A stretch of DNA of 29,159 bases from an uncultured Methanobrevibacter sp. (lineage in GTDB: Archaea > Methanobacteriota > Methanobacteria > Methanobacteriales > Methanobacteriaceae), in the NCBI RefSeq assembly GCF_937881195.1, contig NZ_CALGFC010000046.1:1-29159 (forward strand), written 5' to 3'. The notes beneath the pieces are model-generated. The model saw nothing but the letters and a program-made list of their open reading frames with translations. It did no database searches and was not told the origin of the DNA. Position numbers and translations under genes: made by a program. This document shows positions 7,961 to 16,900 of this stretch, piece by piece. The first letter of the stretch is position 1; each line of letters begins with the position of its first letter.

Positions 7961-8884
7961 ATGGCAATATGTACAAAATGTGGAAATCCAAAAGTAATTA
8001 TAAATAGAAAACAATCTGGACAATCACTCTGTAAAGAATGTTTTATTGAGAGTATTAGGAGAAAAGCAATAAAAACTATAAAAAAAGAAAAACTTCTTGA
8101 AAAAGGAGATAAAGTTTTAGTTGCTCTTTCTGGAGGTAAAGATAGTGTAACTCTTCTGGATATTTTAGATACATTTAGGAAACGCAACATAATTGATATA
8201 TGTGCTGTAACTGTTGATGAAGGTATAGAAGGATACCGTAATGAAGGTGTTGAGATAGCTATTCGCCATGCTGAAAGACTTGGAATAGAGCATAAGGTAG
8301 TTTCATTTAAAGATTCATTCAATATTACTCTCGATGATATGATGAAAATACCTAATCATAGAGGTTCATGTACTTATTGTGGCGTTTTTCGTCGTTGGAT
8401 AATTAATAGGGCTGCAAGAGATTTTTCTGCTACTAAAATCGCAACGGGCCATAATCTTGATGATGAAACTCAAGCAATTTTAATGAATTATCTTGAAGGA
8501 AATGTGGATAATCTAACTAAAATAGGTCCTAAAACAGAATCAAAAAGTCCATTATTCACTCCAAAAATAAAACCTCTCAGGGAAATTCCAGAAAAAGAAA
8601 TAGGTTTATATGCTTTAGCAAAAGATTTAGAAATTCATTTGGCAGGTTGCCCTTATTCTCAAGAATCATTTAGGGGAGAAATTGGAGAAATACTTAAAAA
8701 TTTATCTAAAGAACATCCTACTATAATGTATTCAACATTAAGAGGCTTTGATAAAATTAAAGAAGCTTTAAAAAAAGAAAATAAAGGTAATTTTGCTTCT
8801 AATACTTGTTTTATTTGTGGTGAACCATCTTCAAATGAAATTTGTCGGGCATGTACGTTTTTAAATGAATTAAATAAAAATTAG
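7961..8884 (+). CDS. ttuA: tRNA 2-thiolation enzyme, TtuA/Ncs6 family
   Basis: The 307-residue protein shows the full TtuA plan. There is an N-terminal zinc finger (C4, C7, C24, C27) and a PP-loop ATP-pyrophosphatase motif SGGKDS at 57-62. The [4Fe-4S] ligands are C137 and C140 (in GSCTYCGVFRR) plus C230 (AGCPYSQ). GHNLDDE lies at 164-170, and a C-terminal zinc finger comprises C283, C286, C295 and C298. The family activates a uridine of tRNA by adenylation and inserts sulfur from a ubiquitin-like carrier. The substrate could be U54 (TtuA) or wobble U34 (Ncs6/CtuA); the sequence alone does not decide. The sulfur-carrier gene lies 229 bp downstream on the same strand. The ribosome binding site is weak. 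Cytoplasmic. Confidence 0.9.
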   Translation: MAICTKCGNPKVIINRKQSGQSLCKECFIESIRRKAIKTIKKEKLLEKGDKVLVALSGGKDSVTLLDILDTFRKRNIIDICAVTVDEGIEGYRNEGVEIAIRHAERLGIEHKVVSFKDSFNITLDDMMKIPNHRGSCTYCGVFRRWIINRAARDFSATKIATGHNLDDETQAILMNYLEGNVDNLTKIGPKTESKSPLFTPKIKPLREIPEKEIGLYALAKDLEIHLAGCPYSQESFRGEIGEILKNLSKEHPTIMYSTLRGFDKIKEALKKENKGNFASNTCFICGEPSSNEICRACTFLNELNKN

Positions 8885-8985
8885 TTATTTTTTTTATTTA
8901 GTTATTAATTATAGTTATATAATTATATTAATTATAAATTATATCATATATTAATTATAAATTATATTATATATTAATTATAATG

Positions 8986-9023
8986 TTATATGTTGGATTT
9001 TTATATGTTGGATTTTTATATGC
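8986..9023. repeat. 15-bp tandem repeat, about 2.5 copies
   Basis: The unit ttatatgttggattt occurs at 8986-9000 and 9001-9015, and a partial third copy (ttatatg) starts at 9016. It lies in the spacer between ttuA and the sulfur-carrier gene, next to shorter duplications at 8930-8980. Confidence 0.85.
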
Positions 9024-9076
9024 TTTAAATTATTTTTTAAATATGTTTTATCATAATTTCCTATTATTTGTATTAT

Positions 9077-9112
9077 ATTAAGGAGATTATATTAATTAAG
9101 GAGATTATATTA
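9077..9112 (+). promoter_or_regulatory. Perfectly duplicated ribosome binding site
   Basis: The 18-bp unit attaaggagattatatta is present twice in direct tandem, at 9077-9094 and 9095-9112, immediately before the ATG at 9114. Each copy carries an AAGGAGAT ribosome binding site. The proximal one is at normal distance from the start; the distal one is 18 bp further away. Confidence 0.9.
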
Positions 9113-9113
9113 A

Positions 9114-9317
9114 ATGAATTTTAAACTTATATTCGGTAATAAAAATGAAGTTAAAAATCTTAAAAATGAAGAAACTTCTATAAAAGATATTTTAAATGAA
9201 ATGGATCTTTCATCTGAAACAATTGTAGCTAAAAAAAATGGAGATATTGTTATAGAAGATGAAAAAATTAATGATGGTGATGAAATTCAACTAATAAAAA
9301 TTATTTATGGTGGATAA
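9114..9317 (+). CDS. Ubiquitin-like sulfur carrier protein (MoaD/ThiS/TtuB/SAMP-like)
   Basis: A 67-residue beta-grasp protein ending exactly in Gly-Gly, the hallmark of sulfur carriers activated by an E1-like enzyme to a C-terminal thiocarboxylate. The pattern is typical: a short beta strand, a helix near SIKDILNEMDL, the ETIVAKKNGDIV strand and DGDEIQLIKIIYGG at the end. Its position between a TtuA-family thiolase and a DUF89 gene suggests that it feeds tRNA 2-thiolation as TtuB does. A role as a protein modifier (SAMP) or in molybdopterin synthesis cannot be excluded. No E1-like partner is in the window. The duplicated ribosome binding site upstream is unusual. Confidence 0.88.
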   Translation: MNFKLIFGNKNEVKNLKNEETSIKDILNEMDLSSETIVAKKNGDIVIEDEKINDGDEIQLIKIIYGG

Positions 9318-9339
9318 AAATAATAATAGGGGAATTATA

Positions 9340-10200
9340 ATGAAAGTCTACTATGAGTGTGGAGCTTGCTTTCTTCGCCAAGCTAAAGATGCAATGGACT
9401 TGGCAACTGATGATGATGAAATAAAACTTGATTTAATGAAAGATATAATTAATTTATTATCTGAAAAATATAAAAAAGGAGCATCTTCAAATAAACTGGG
9501 ATCTGCTATACATAGAATTATTAAGGATAAAACTAATTGTGAAGACCCTTATTTTAAAGAAAAAGCTGAGGGAAATAAGATAGCTCTTGAATTTCTTCCA
9601 CTAGTTGAAAGACTTTTAGAAGAAGATGAAAATCTTGAAAATTATATTAAAATTGCTATTGTAGGCAATATATTAGATTTTGGTGCATTGGGTCTTGATT
9701 TTAATCCTCAAAAACTTATTTTTTCAAATTTAAAAAAAGAATTAGCTATTAATGACATTAATGAACTTAAAAAATCTATATCTAAACATAATAGTATACT
9801 TTATTTAGCAGATAATACTGGAGAAATTGTTTTTGATAAGTTGCTTATTGAAAAATTGAAAGAATTTGACTTGGAAGTTACTGTTGCTCTTAAAGAAAAA
9901 CCCATTCTTAATGATGCTTGCCTGGAAGATGCAACTAACATTGGTTTAGATAAAATTGCTAATCTGACAACTATCGGGACTGATTCAATTGGAATAGTTT
10001 ATGAAGAAGCTTCTGATAAATTTAAAGAAATTTTTGACTCTCATGATTTTATAATAGCTAAGGGTCTTGGAAATTATGAAGGACTAACTGAAATTGATCT
10101 TAAAAATAAAGATGTTTTTTCTCTGCTTTGTGTAAAATGTAGTGCAATAGCTAAAGATATTGGTCTTGAAGAAAAGGACAATGTATTAATTAAATTATGA
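9340..10200 (+). CDS. DUF89/ARMT1-like metal-dependent phosphatase family protein
   Basis: From the ATG at 9340 the protein has 286 residues and starts MKVYYECGACFLRQ, the usual N-terminus of archaeal DUF89 proteins, with an AGGGGA site just upstream. An earlier ATG at 9307 overlaps the sulfur-carrier gene and lacks a ribosome binding site, so it is rejected. Visible family motifs are the GNILDFG segment, ADNTGEIVFD (metal-binding Asp/Asn), and AKGLGNYEGL. DUF89 enzymes are cobalt-, nickel- or manganese-dependent phosphatases proposed to remove damaged phosphometabolites. The real substrate is unknown. The gene lies 22 bp after the sulfur-carrier gene and is almost surely co-transcribed with it. 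Confidence 0.86.
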   Translation: MKVYYECGACFLRQAKDAMDLATDDDEIKLDLMKDIINLLSEKYKKGASSNKLGSAIHRIIKDKTNCEDPYFKEKAEGNKIALEFLPLVERLLEEDENLENYIKIAIVGNILDFGALGLDFNPQKLIFSNLKKELAINDINELKKSISKHNSILYLADNTGEIVFDKLLIEKLKEFDLEVTVALKEKPILNDACLEDATNIGLDKIANLTTIGTDSIGIVYEEASDKFKEIFDSHDFIIAKGLGNYEGLTEIDLKNKDVFSLLCVKCSAIAKDIGLEEKDNVLIKL

Positions 10201-10370
10201 TAAAAATAGCTAAAGAGAAATTTAAACTTATTATAATAATAAAACTATGTAATTTTATGATATATTTATAAACCAAGCAAATTTATTGAATTAATGTTTA
10301 AAATAAGAGATTAATTTAGTGTTTTTCTAAATTTTGAAAATAAAATTTTAATTTTAAAATTATTGAGTAT

Positions 10371-10380
10371 CTTTATATAA
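10371..10380 (+). promoter_or_regulatory. TATA box placing transcription start at the TTG of the next gene
   Basis: The motif ctttatataa would set transcription start near 10400. That leaves almost no leader before TTG 10406 and places TTG 10394 upstream of the transcript. Confidence 0.45.
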
Positions 10381-10405
10381 TATGAAAAATTAATTGGGTG
10401 TTAAA

Positions 10406-11269
10406 TTGCAAATTGGGTTTATTGGATTTGGGGAGGTAGCTTCAACAATTTCAAAAAAACTTTTAGATAATAATGTTGATGTGATAACCTCTTTAAAAGA
10501 TCGCAGTAAAAAGACTAGAAAATTAGCTAATGATTTAGGAATAAATGTAGTTAATAATTTTGAAGAAGTGGCTTTATCATCAGATATTTTAATTTCTGCA
10601 ACATCTCCTTATGAATCTTTAGAGGTATCTAAAAAATATGGGACTTTAGTTGATGGGATTTTTTTAGATTTAAATAATATTTCTCCAAAAACAACTTTAG
10701 AGATAGAAAATAATTTTAAAAATCAAACAGATATAAATTCAAGCTTTGTTAAAGGAGTTATCATTGGAAAAATTTCTTCTGAAAAATCAGTAATTTATGT
10801 TTCTGGACAAAATTCTAATAAATTATCTATCTTAAACACTTATGGATTCAATATTAATGTTTTAAGCCATAATGTTGTTGATGCTTCATATATAAAAATG
10901 ATTAGGAGCATTTATACTAAATCATTAACAGCTATTACTTATGAAGCTTTTAAAATTTCAGAAAGTTTATCAATGTCTGATGAGTTTTTTGAAGTTTTAT
11001 CTATTACTGAAGGAGATAATTTTGAAATTCAAGCTAAATCTAGAATTAATAGTTTAAAAAATTCTCATAAGAGAAAATATGAAGAAATGAGTGAAATTTT
11101 GAATTTTTTAGAAGATATGCAAAATTCTATCAATAATGAAAGTTCTAATAATATTAAAAGTTCTAATGATACTAAAAATCATAATAATACTAGAAATTCT
11201 AATAATTTTAAAAATTATCTAATGATAGAAGCTACAAAAAATAAATTTAAAGAAATAGATAATATTTAG
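10406..11269 (+). CDS. NAD(P)-binding dehydrogenase-like protein (6PGDH/DUF1932 type)
   Basis: The protein (287 residues from the TTG at 10406) begins MQIGFIGFGEVAS, a Rossmann dinucleotide-binding loop. The layout of an N-terminal Rossmann domain followed by a helical domain matches beta-hydroxyacid dehydrogenase/6PGDH relatives with a DUF1932-type C-terminus. The substrate is unknown. A longer reading from TTG 10394 is possible but lacks a ribosome binding site and would precede the predicted transcription start. Within the C-terminal domain, residues about 240-271 are a low-complexity Asn/Ser/Lys stretch encoded by aattctaataat-like repeats, probably a loop expanded by slippage. It converges on the nucleotidyltransferase gene with 27 bp between stops. 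Confidence 0.72.
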   Translation: MQIGFIGFGEVASTISKKLLDNNVDVITSLKDRSKKTRKLANDLGINVVNNFEEVALSSDILISATSPYESLEVSKKYGTLVDGIFLDLNNISPKTTLEIENNFKNQTDINSSFVKGVIIGKISSEKSVIYVSGQNSNKLSILNTYGFNINVLSHNVVDASYIKMIRSIYTKSLTAITYEAFKISESLSMSDEFFEVLSITEGDNFEIQAKSRINSLKNSHKRKYEEMSEILNFLEDMQNSINNESSNNIKSSNDTKNHNNTRNSNNFKNYLMIEATKNKFKEIDNI

Positions 11270-11296
11270 TAAATAAATTTAATACCTTTTCAATTT

Positions 11297-12631
11297 TTAT
11301 TTATTATGTATGAAAATTCTTATTCTAAAACCTTCTTTCTTATGCATTATTTTTGCTGAAACAGGGATGAATTGTGAATCAAGTATATATCTTATATAAG
11401 TAACGTCTTTGCTATGTAATCTTAGATTTGTTTTTATCTTTTTATTCTCAACTCTTATTTCACAAGATAATTTTCCATCTTTATTAATATAAATTTGTGG
11501 AATTATTTCGTTTGATTCTTTTTTTTCTTTTGGATTTCCATTCAAGTTTCTTTTAAGTATCTTTGTTTCAAATTTTGTAAGATATAAACCAGCATCAATA
11601 AATAAGGGGACATTGTCTATTTTAATATTGGGATCACTTCTAAATTTTTCATTAGCTTTACTTGCTAATTCTCCTTTTTCACAGTTATTTGCAACATAAA
11701 ATGACCTTTCAATCACTTTATCAACACTTTGCTCTTTAGGTATAACTCTCTTTTCTTCATAGCTTTTCATTAATTTTACAACTTCTTCCCTTGTAACTTT
11801 CTCTTCAATTGCACTAATGGCTAAACGAGTTAAAACTGGCCCATAACCAGCTCTTCTAAAAGTTGCCCATATGGATTCTTCATCTCTATAAACTCTTCCT
11901 TTTATTATCTCATTTATTGCATTTCCATTTAAGTAAGAAATATTCATTAAGTTAGGTCTAGAATATGTATTCATTCTTTTTTTTATAATTTCCCAATTTC
12001 TATTCTCTGGAACAGTACCTTTTTTTATTTCTCTTTGAAGAATCTTAACCGTTGTTTTTGGAAGAAGTTCTTTTGTTTCTTCTGGTATTTCCATTTCATT
12101 TTCAATAATTGATTTTCTAATTTCTCTTCCAGATATTTTTCCATTAAATGTCATTTCAGGAATAATATGAAAATTCATATTTCTTCCATATTTATTTTTT
12201 AAAAATTCATTAACTGCAAACCATCTTATAACATTACGGTTTGGAAGATTTCTAGGGATTCCCACAAATATGCCTTGTTTCACAAATTTTTGAGCATATT
12301 TAACTATTTTTGGGGTGGATACATTAGCAGCATCCACATAATCCACAACTCCATCTTCAATCATCATAGCTATCCTTATGGGTACGCTATATGCTAGAGT
12401 TAATCTATGGTGAAGTCCTTCAATTCCAACTACCTTATCTGCCCCTGCAGCTAATGCCATATCTTTTCTTGCTTCAAAAGGAGTAAAAAATGGGGCATGG
12501 TTTGCGCTATATCCCTTGTTCAAGTATACTACTACTTTATCTCCAGTTTCTTCACCTATCTCTCTTCCTTTTTCTATTAATTTCACATGTCCTAAATGTA
12601 CTGGGTCAAAATCTGCACTTATTCCAATCAT
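11297..12631 (-). CDS. HIGH-motif nucleotidyltransferase with large C-terminal extension
   Basis: The N-terminus MIGISADFDPVHLGHVKL holds the HxGH motif (H12, H15 from this start) of cytidylyltransferase-like enzymes. The matching ISGREIRKSI motif lies at about residues 166-175. About 240 further residues follow, including a TR-containing helical segment and a basic beta-rich C-terminus. The plan (HIGH domain, then helical domain) recalls TmcAL/YlbM, which acts on elongator tRNA-Met, but that is only a loose resemblance. An in-frame GTG at 12640 would add three residues. I prefer the ATG at 12631: there is no ribosome binding site, and a TATA box predicts transcription starting almost at this ATG. 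Substrate unknown. Confidence 0.7.
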   Translation of the reverse strand: MIGISADFDPVHLGHVKLIEKGREIGEETGDKVVVYLNKGYSANHAPFFTPFEARKDMALAAGADKVVGIEGLHHRLTLAYSVPIRIAMMIEDGVVDYVDAANVSTPKIVKYAQKFVKQGIFVGIPRNLPNRNVIRWFAVNEFLKNKYGRNMNFHIIPEMTFNGKISGREIRKSIIENEMEIPEETKELLPKTTVKILQREIKKGTVPENRNWEIIKKRMNTYSRPNLMNISYLNGNAINEIIKGRVYRDEESIWATFRRAGYGPVLTRLAISAIEEKVTREEVVKLMKSYEEKRVIPKEQSVDKVIERSFYVANNCEKGELASKANEKFRSDPNIKIDNVPLFIDAGLYLTKFETKILKRNLNGNPKEKKESNEIIPQIYINKDGKLSCEIRVENKKIKTNLRLHSKDVTYIRYILDSQFIPVSAKIMHKKEGFRIRIFIHNK

Positions 12632-12651
12632 AACAAACACACATATGTGTA

Positions 12652-12662
12652 CTTTTTATATG
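12652..12662 (-). promoter_or_regulatory. TATA box suggesting a leaderless start for the nucleotidyltransferase
   Basis: On the minus strand catataaaaag is centred about 26 bp before the ATG at 12631. With usual archaeal spacing the transcript would begin at or next to that ATG. No ribosome binding site is present, which agrees with leaderless translation. Confidence 0.45.
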
Positions 12663-13049
12663 TTTTTTTATTAAATTATTGTTTATTTTTATTACTAATT
12701 ATATGAATCTTTTCTCTTTTTTATAAATATTGTTTTTATTTATATTAAATTATATGATTATAAAAATTGTTTTGAAATAGTAAAATGATGGGATGTTGTT
12801 AATTGATGTGAAAAAACTATTTTAGTATAGTATAGCATTTAATTAAATAATACTAAAGTTAGTCATCTATTATACATAGCGAATCGATTAATAATTTTAT
12901 ATACTAAGAAGATATTATTTAAAATTATAATAAAACTCATAAAAATAAAAATAAGCATATTAAAAAATATTTACAAAAGTCTCATAATCATACTATTCTT
13001 TAGTATTATGTTAATCTACTACTTTTTATAATATTTGTAATAAAAATAA
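12663..13049. other. Intergenic region with no recognised content
   Basis: A/T-rich DNA separates the nucleotidyltransferase promoter from the end of the accessory surface region. It contains a slightly more complex stretch at about 12820-12900 (with agcgaatcgatt), but I see no tRNA fold, repeat array or open frame in it. Confidence 0.6.
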
Positions 13050-13187
13050 TTAACTTATAATCCAAAATCCAAGTATCAAAGCAGCAGATAAACTTATAAC
13101 AAATGAAAAAACACTTTTTGGTAAAAATAAATGTTTAATAATTATAATCATCCCCAAAATAATTATTCCAACAAAAACTTTTGACAT
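13050..13187 (-). CDS. 45-residue two-helix membrane peptide
   Basis: A short open frame runs from ATG 13187 to TAA 13050-13052. A near-ideal GAGGTG ribosome binding site lies just upstream. The product has two hydrophobic segments (about residues 4-17 and 26-44) joined by the short loop KHLFLPKS, so it should form a membrane hairpin. It follows the 213-aa membrane protein by 71 bp on the same strand and may be the last gene of the giant-protein transcript. No family is recognised. It could be an accessory or immunity-type peptide, which is inference. The ribosome binding site and clean hydropathy pattern argue that it is real. Confidence 0.65.
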   Translation of the reverse strand: MSKVFVGIIILGMIIIIKHLFLPKSVFSFVISLSAALILGFWIIS

Positions 13188-13258
13188 TTAACACCTCAAA
13201 TAATCAATCACTTTATACTAAATATTAATAAATTTTTTATTTTTTACATCATATATTA

Positions 13259-13900
13259 CTAAAAAATTAATATAATAGGCATTATAATCATGATTTGAAT
13301 GAAAACTATAGTAAATGTTAGTCTATTCATAAAAGAAATACCTTTTTCAGACCTTATATCATAAGATAAAAATTTATTAATATGATCTGGAAACATAGGA
13401 ATAATACATGAAATAAAAGCTAATATAATCAAAATGAGGGGAATATATATTGGAGTGTTAATTAACCCTAGTCCAAAAAAACCATAAGTGAAACCTAATG
13501 ATCCACAAAAAAAAGAAAATATCCAAGATTTTAAAGGATCATAACCTAACCCAGTTTCTGATAACACATTATTATCATTAAATATACGCATTCTTAACAA
13601 AAGAATTAATCCTGGAATGAAAAACATTAAAAAAAGTCCAATACCTACCCAATGATTAGGATTAGGGAAAAAGAATATTGAAAATCCCAATATACAAGAT
13701 AAAATAAAAAGCCAAAAACACTGCCCTTGAAAAGTCAAATTATCTATATGTATTGAATCATCATGATTTTCACGCAAAACAGAAAATGGCACGATTTTAT
13801 CAAAAAACTTCCATAAACCTCTTTTTAAAAAAATAAAAAGTGCTAAAAAAACTATTGAATAAATTAATGACCAAATTATTATTAATAATATAAAGCTCAT
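13259..13900 (-). CDS. Multi-spanning membrane protein coupled to the giant surface protein
   Basis: The 213-residue product has about six hydrophobic segments (near residues 5-27, 58-76, 84-104, 127-150, 151-172 and 192-213). There is one larger hydrophilic loop at 28-57, which includes ENHDDSIHIDN. No known transporter or enzyme motif is visible. The ATG at 13900 lies 12 bp after the stop of the giant gene. Its GAGGTTAA ribosome binding site (13907-13914) overlaps that stop codon, so translation of the two is probably coupled. The tight link suggests a function with the large protein, for example membrane anchoring, export or self-protection. I do not recognise the family. Confidence 0.8.
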   Translation of the reverse strand: MSFILLIIIWSLIYSIVFLALFIFLKRGLWKFFDKIVPFSVLRENHDDSIHIDNLTFQGQCFWLFILSCILGFSIFFFPNPNHWVGIGLFLMFFIPGLILLLRMRIFNDNNVLSETGLGYDPLKSWIFSFFCGSLGFTYGFFGLGLINTPIYIPLILIILAFISCIIPMFPDHINKFLSYDIRSEKGISFMNRLTFTIVFIQIMIIMPIILIF

Positions 13901-13912
13901 AATTACTTAACC

Positions 13913-16900
13913 TCAATAATCGGGTGTCACATAGTTATATGTATATGTCGACAAACTAATTTCTATATTATATGCTAAACGAGGAAGTTCTTTAGCATAA
14001 TTGATAAATCCATTGATGAAAGTAGCACCACTAGTACCAGATGCAACTTTAGGTATTTGTTTACCCATGGAAGGTAGAGAAGATATTTTAACAAGCTTAG
14101 TAGCAGCTCCACCAGGAATTGCAGATAATATAGATGAACCTAAAAAGGTTCCAACATTTTTAGTTGTCCATTTTTCCTCAAATAATCCATTTCCATACAT
14201 TGACATTAATACTCCAGGTACTAAAAGACCCAGTGAAAGACCGCCAGTTACTGGTGCTAGACCAATAGCTGCTGATATCAAATATCCTCCTGCAACATCA
14301 GCTACTAAATGAGCTGTGAAATTCCATCCGGGATTATCTTTCATGAAAGAAGTATAACTCTTGGTAACGGTATCAACCGCGGAATTTAAACTTTTCCCTG
14401 CATTATCAACTAATGAAGTAACAGTTTTTTTCACAGTATTAACTGCAGAAGTAACAGTTTTTTTCACAGTATTAACTGCAGAAGTAACTGCAGAAGTAAT
14501 ACTTTTAACTGCATTATTTACATAAGTTTTACCTTTGTTATAAACAAACTTGGCTGCATTATATACATCTCTCCAGTCATAAACTTTCACACGGTATTTT
14601 ATTGCTTCAAGCCATCCTGCACTTTTAACATATGGTACTCGGATAGTGTATGATTTCCAAACGGTTTTTGTGCTGAATACAGGGTATTTGATTCCAAACC
14701 ATCCTGTTTTCCAGCCCACTTTTACAGAAACTTTAACAGGGTATTTTATTGTATAAGTTTTCCAATATACTTTTGGTGGATGATACTTATAATATGTTCG
14801 ATATTCATAATGCCATAAACCTTTAATTTCCTTCATCAATTTCTCAGACAAAGGAGTGCAATTAATTATAGTGCCATTAAAAACCATCACAATACCAGTA
14901 AACAATTCATTGAACCTAGTCCAATTCATACTTATAATACCAATATTAGGATCAAACAAAGTAACAGTCTCATTACTCATGTTTAATATTAGTTCAAAAT
15001 GATTAAAACCATTAATTTTTAAAAGTACAATATAATCAACTTTTAATTTATCAGATGTCACATTATATGCATTTACATATATGCCTTTAGATTCTGAAGC
15101 ATTTTTAAGACCCCATAAACTTGTTCCTTCATTATCAGTACTAGCAAGCTTTGCTATTTCTGATTCTGTTGTAAATACTCCCCATTTTTTAAATAGTGTA
15201 GCAAGAGCTGCAGGACCACAAGTATAGACTGTAGTCGCCATAACCATCTCACTATCATCAATAACAGAAGTATCAGCCAACCAATCATTTTTAAAAATAT
15301 TAGAACTATTCAAAGTAGCAATAGAATTATAAATTGATAAACCTGCACCATTTTCCGTGAAAATATTACCAACAACAATATTACCATCAGTTTTAAATAG
15401 ATAAACACCAACCCAATTATTAACTAACTTATTATCTAAAATATTAACATTATCACTAAATTTAATATAAATAGCATAATAATTATAAATTAAATCATTA
15501 TCATTAATAATATTATAATTTGAATTTTGTAAACTAATGCCATTCTCATTAGAAACTAATTTATTGCCATTAATTTTGTTATTATTTGAAGCAATTAATG
15601 AAATCCCTTCAACACCATTCAAAATAGTATTATTTTGTATAGTGTTATTTCCAGAAATATATAAATAAATATTTCCATCAAACCCTCTAATTACATTATT
15701 TTTTATAGTGCAACCATGTACTCTGAATATACTTATGCCATACGATTCGTCGGACCCTAAAATATTAAAACCATTAATAACACTTCCACTACCTGAAGAA
15801 ACAATTGTTATTGCACTCTGATCAGGTTTTTTAGGATATAAATAGACATTTTCTCCTGGAACAACTTCTAATGTAATTTTTTTATTTATGACGATATTTT
15901 CATAGTAAGTACCCTCAAAAACACGAATAGTATCTCCATATCGCGTATTTATACTATTAATGGCTTCTTGAATAGTTTCAAAATATTCTCCGGTTCTAGT
16001 ATTTAAAACACCTGTAGAATTAATAGGCATTGCATTAAAAGTTTTATTTAATGTGTAGTCATTAAAAGAAGCAGAGATAGTTGTTGTTCCATTAGTTATG
16101 TTTACAAGTTTGATTCTAGTTTTACCATTAATTGTAGTTGTTGAAGTATTAATATTTCCATTAGTAGAGTTAAAGTATATAATTAAATCATCAGGAATAT
16201 TACCATGAGTAGAAGTATCTTCCCCATTATTATTATATGTTAAATCCGCCTCGATGAAATAGCCATAGTAAGTGCTATTCCAAGTAGACCTATCTATAGA
16301 TTTAGTGAGTTTTAAAATCAAATAAGGATTATAAGAAACGTTTCCTCCATTTATAAAAACATCACTACCTGTAGTTGATGATGTTATAGGATTGTTAGAA
16401 CCCCACCAATTATTAGTAAAATTCACAACATTATTTGAACCTTCACTATATAAACCATATTCTGTATTTTTAAATATAATGTTATAATGTCCTTCACCAG
16501 AAGAGTTTTCAAAAAGAAATCCTATCCAATTTTCTGAAACAATGTTATCATAAAACTTAGAATTATTGGAAAGATAACTAAAAATTCCATACATATTATT
16601 AGTTATATTATTATAAGCAATCTCATCATTTAAAGAGCTTTCAATAGAAATACCTCTGCGAAGATTATCAGATATAACATTTGTTGATATTACATTCCCA
16701 CTAGATTCATAAAGTTCAATTCCATAAAAATGACCAGTAATTTTACATCCTAAAATAGTATTATTAGAAGAATTAGAAATGTAAATACCATAACTAAGAT
16801 CATAATTACTAGAGCCATTTATCCAAAGACCTTGTAATAAACTACCGCTAGCATTTCTATTAATTGTGAAAACAGGATTAGAAGTATTTAATGCTTGGAT

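Noticed and set aside
9307..9339. Earlier ATG for the DUF89 gene
   Set aside because: It overlaps the sulfur-carrier gene and has no ribosome binding site. The ATG at 9340 has both a site and the family N-terminus.
12820..12900. Possible small RNA or tRNA-like segment
   Set aside because: Slightly higher complexity than its surroundings, but no cloverleaf, T-loop motif or stable stem could be drawn.
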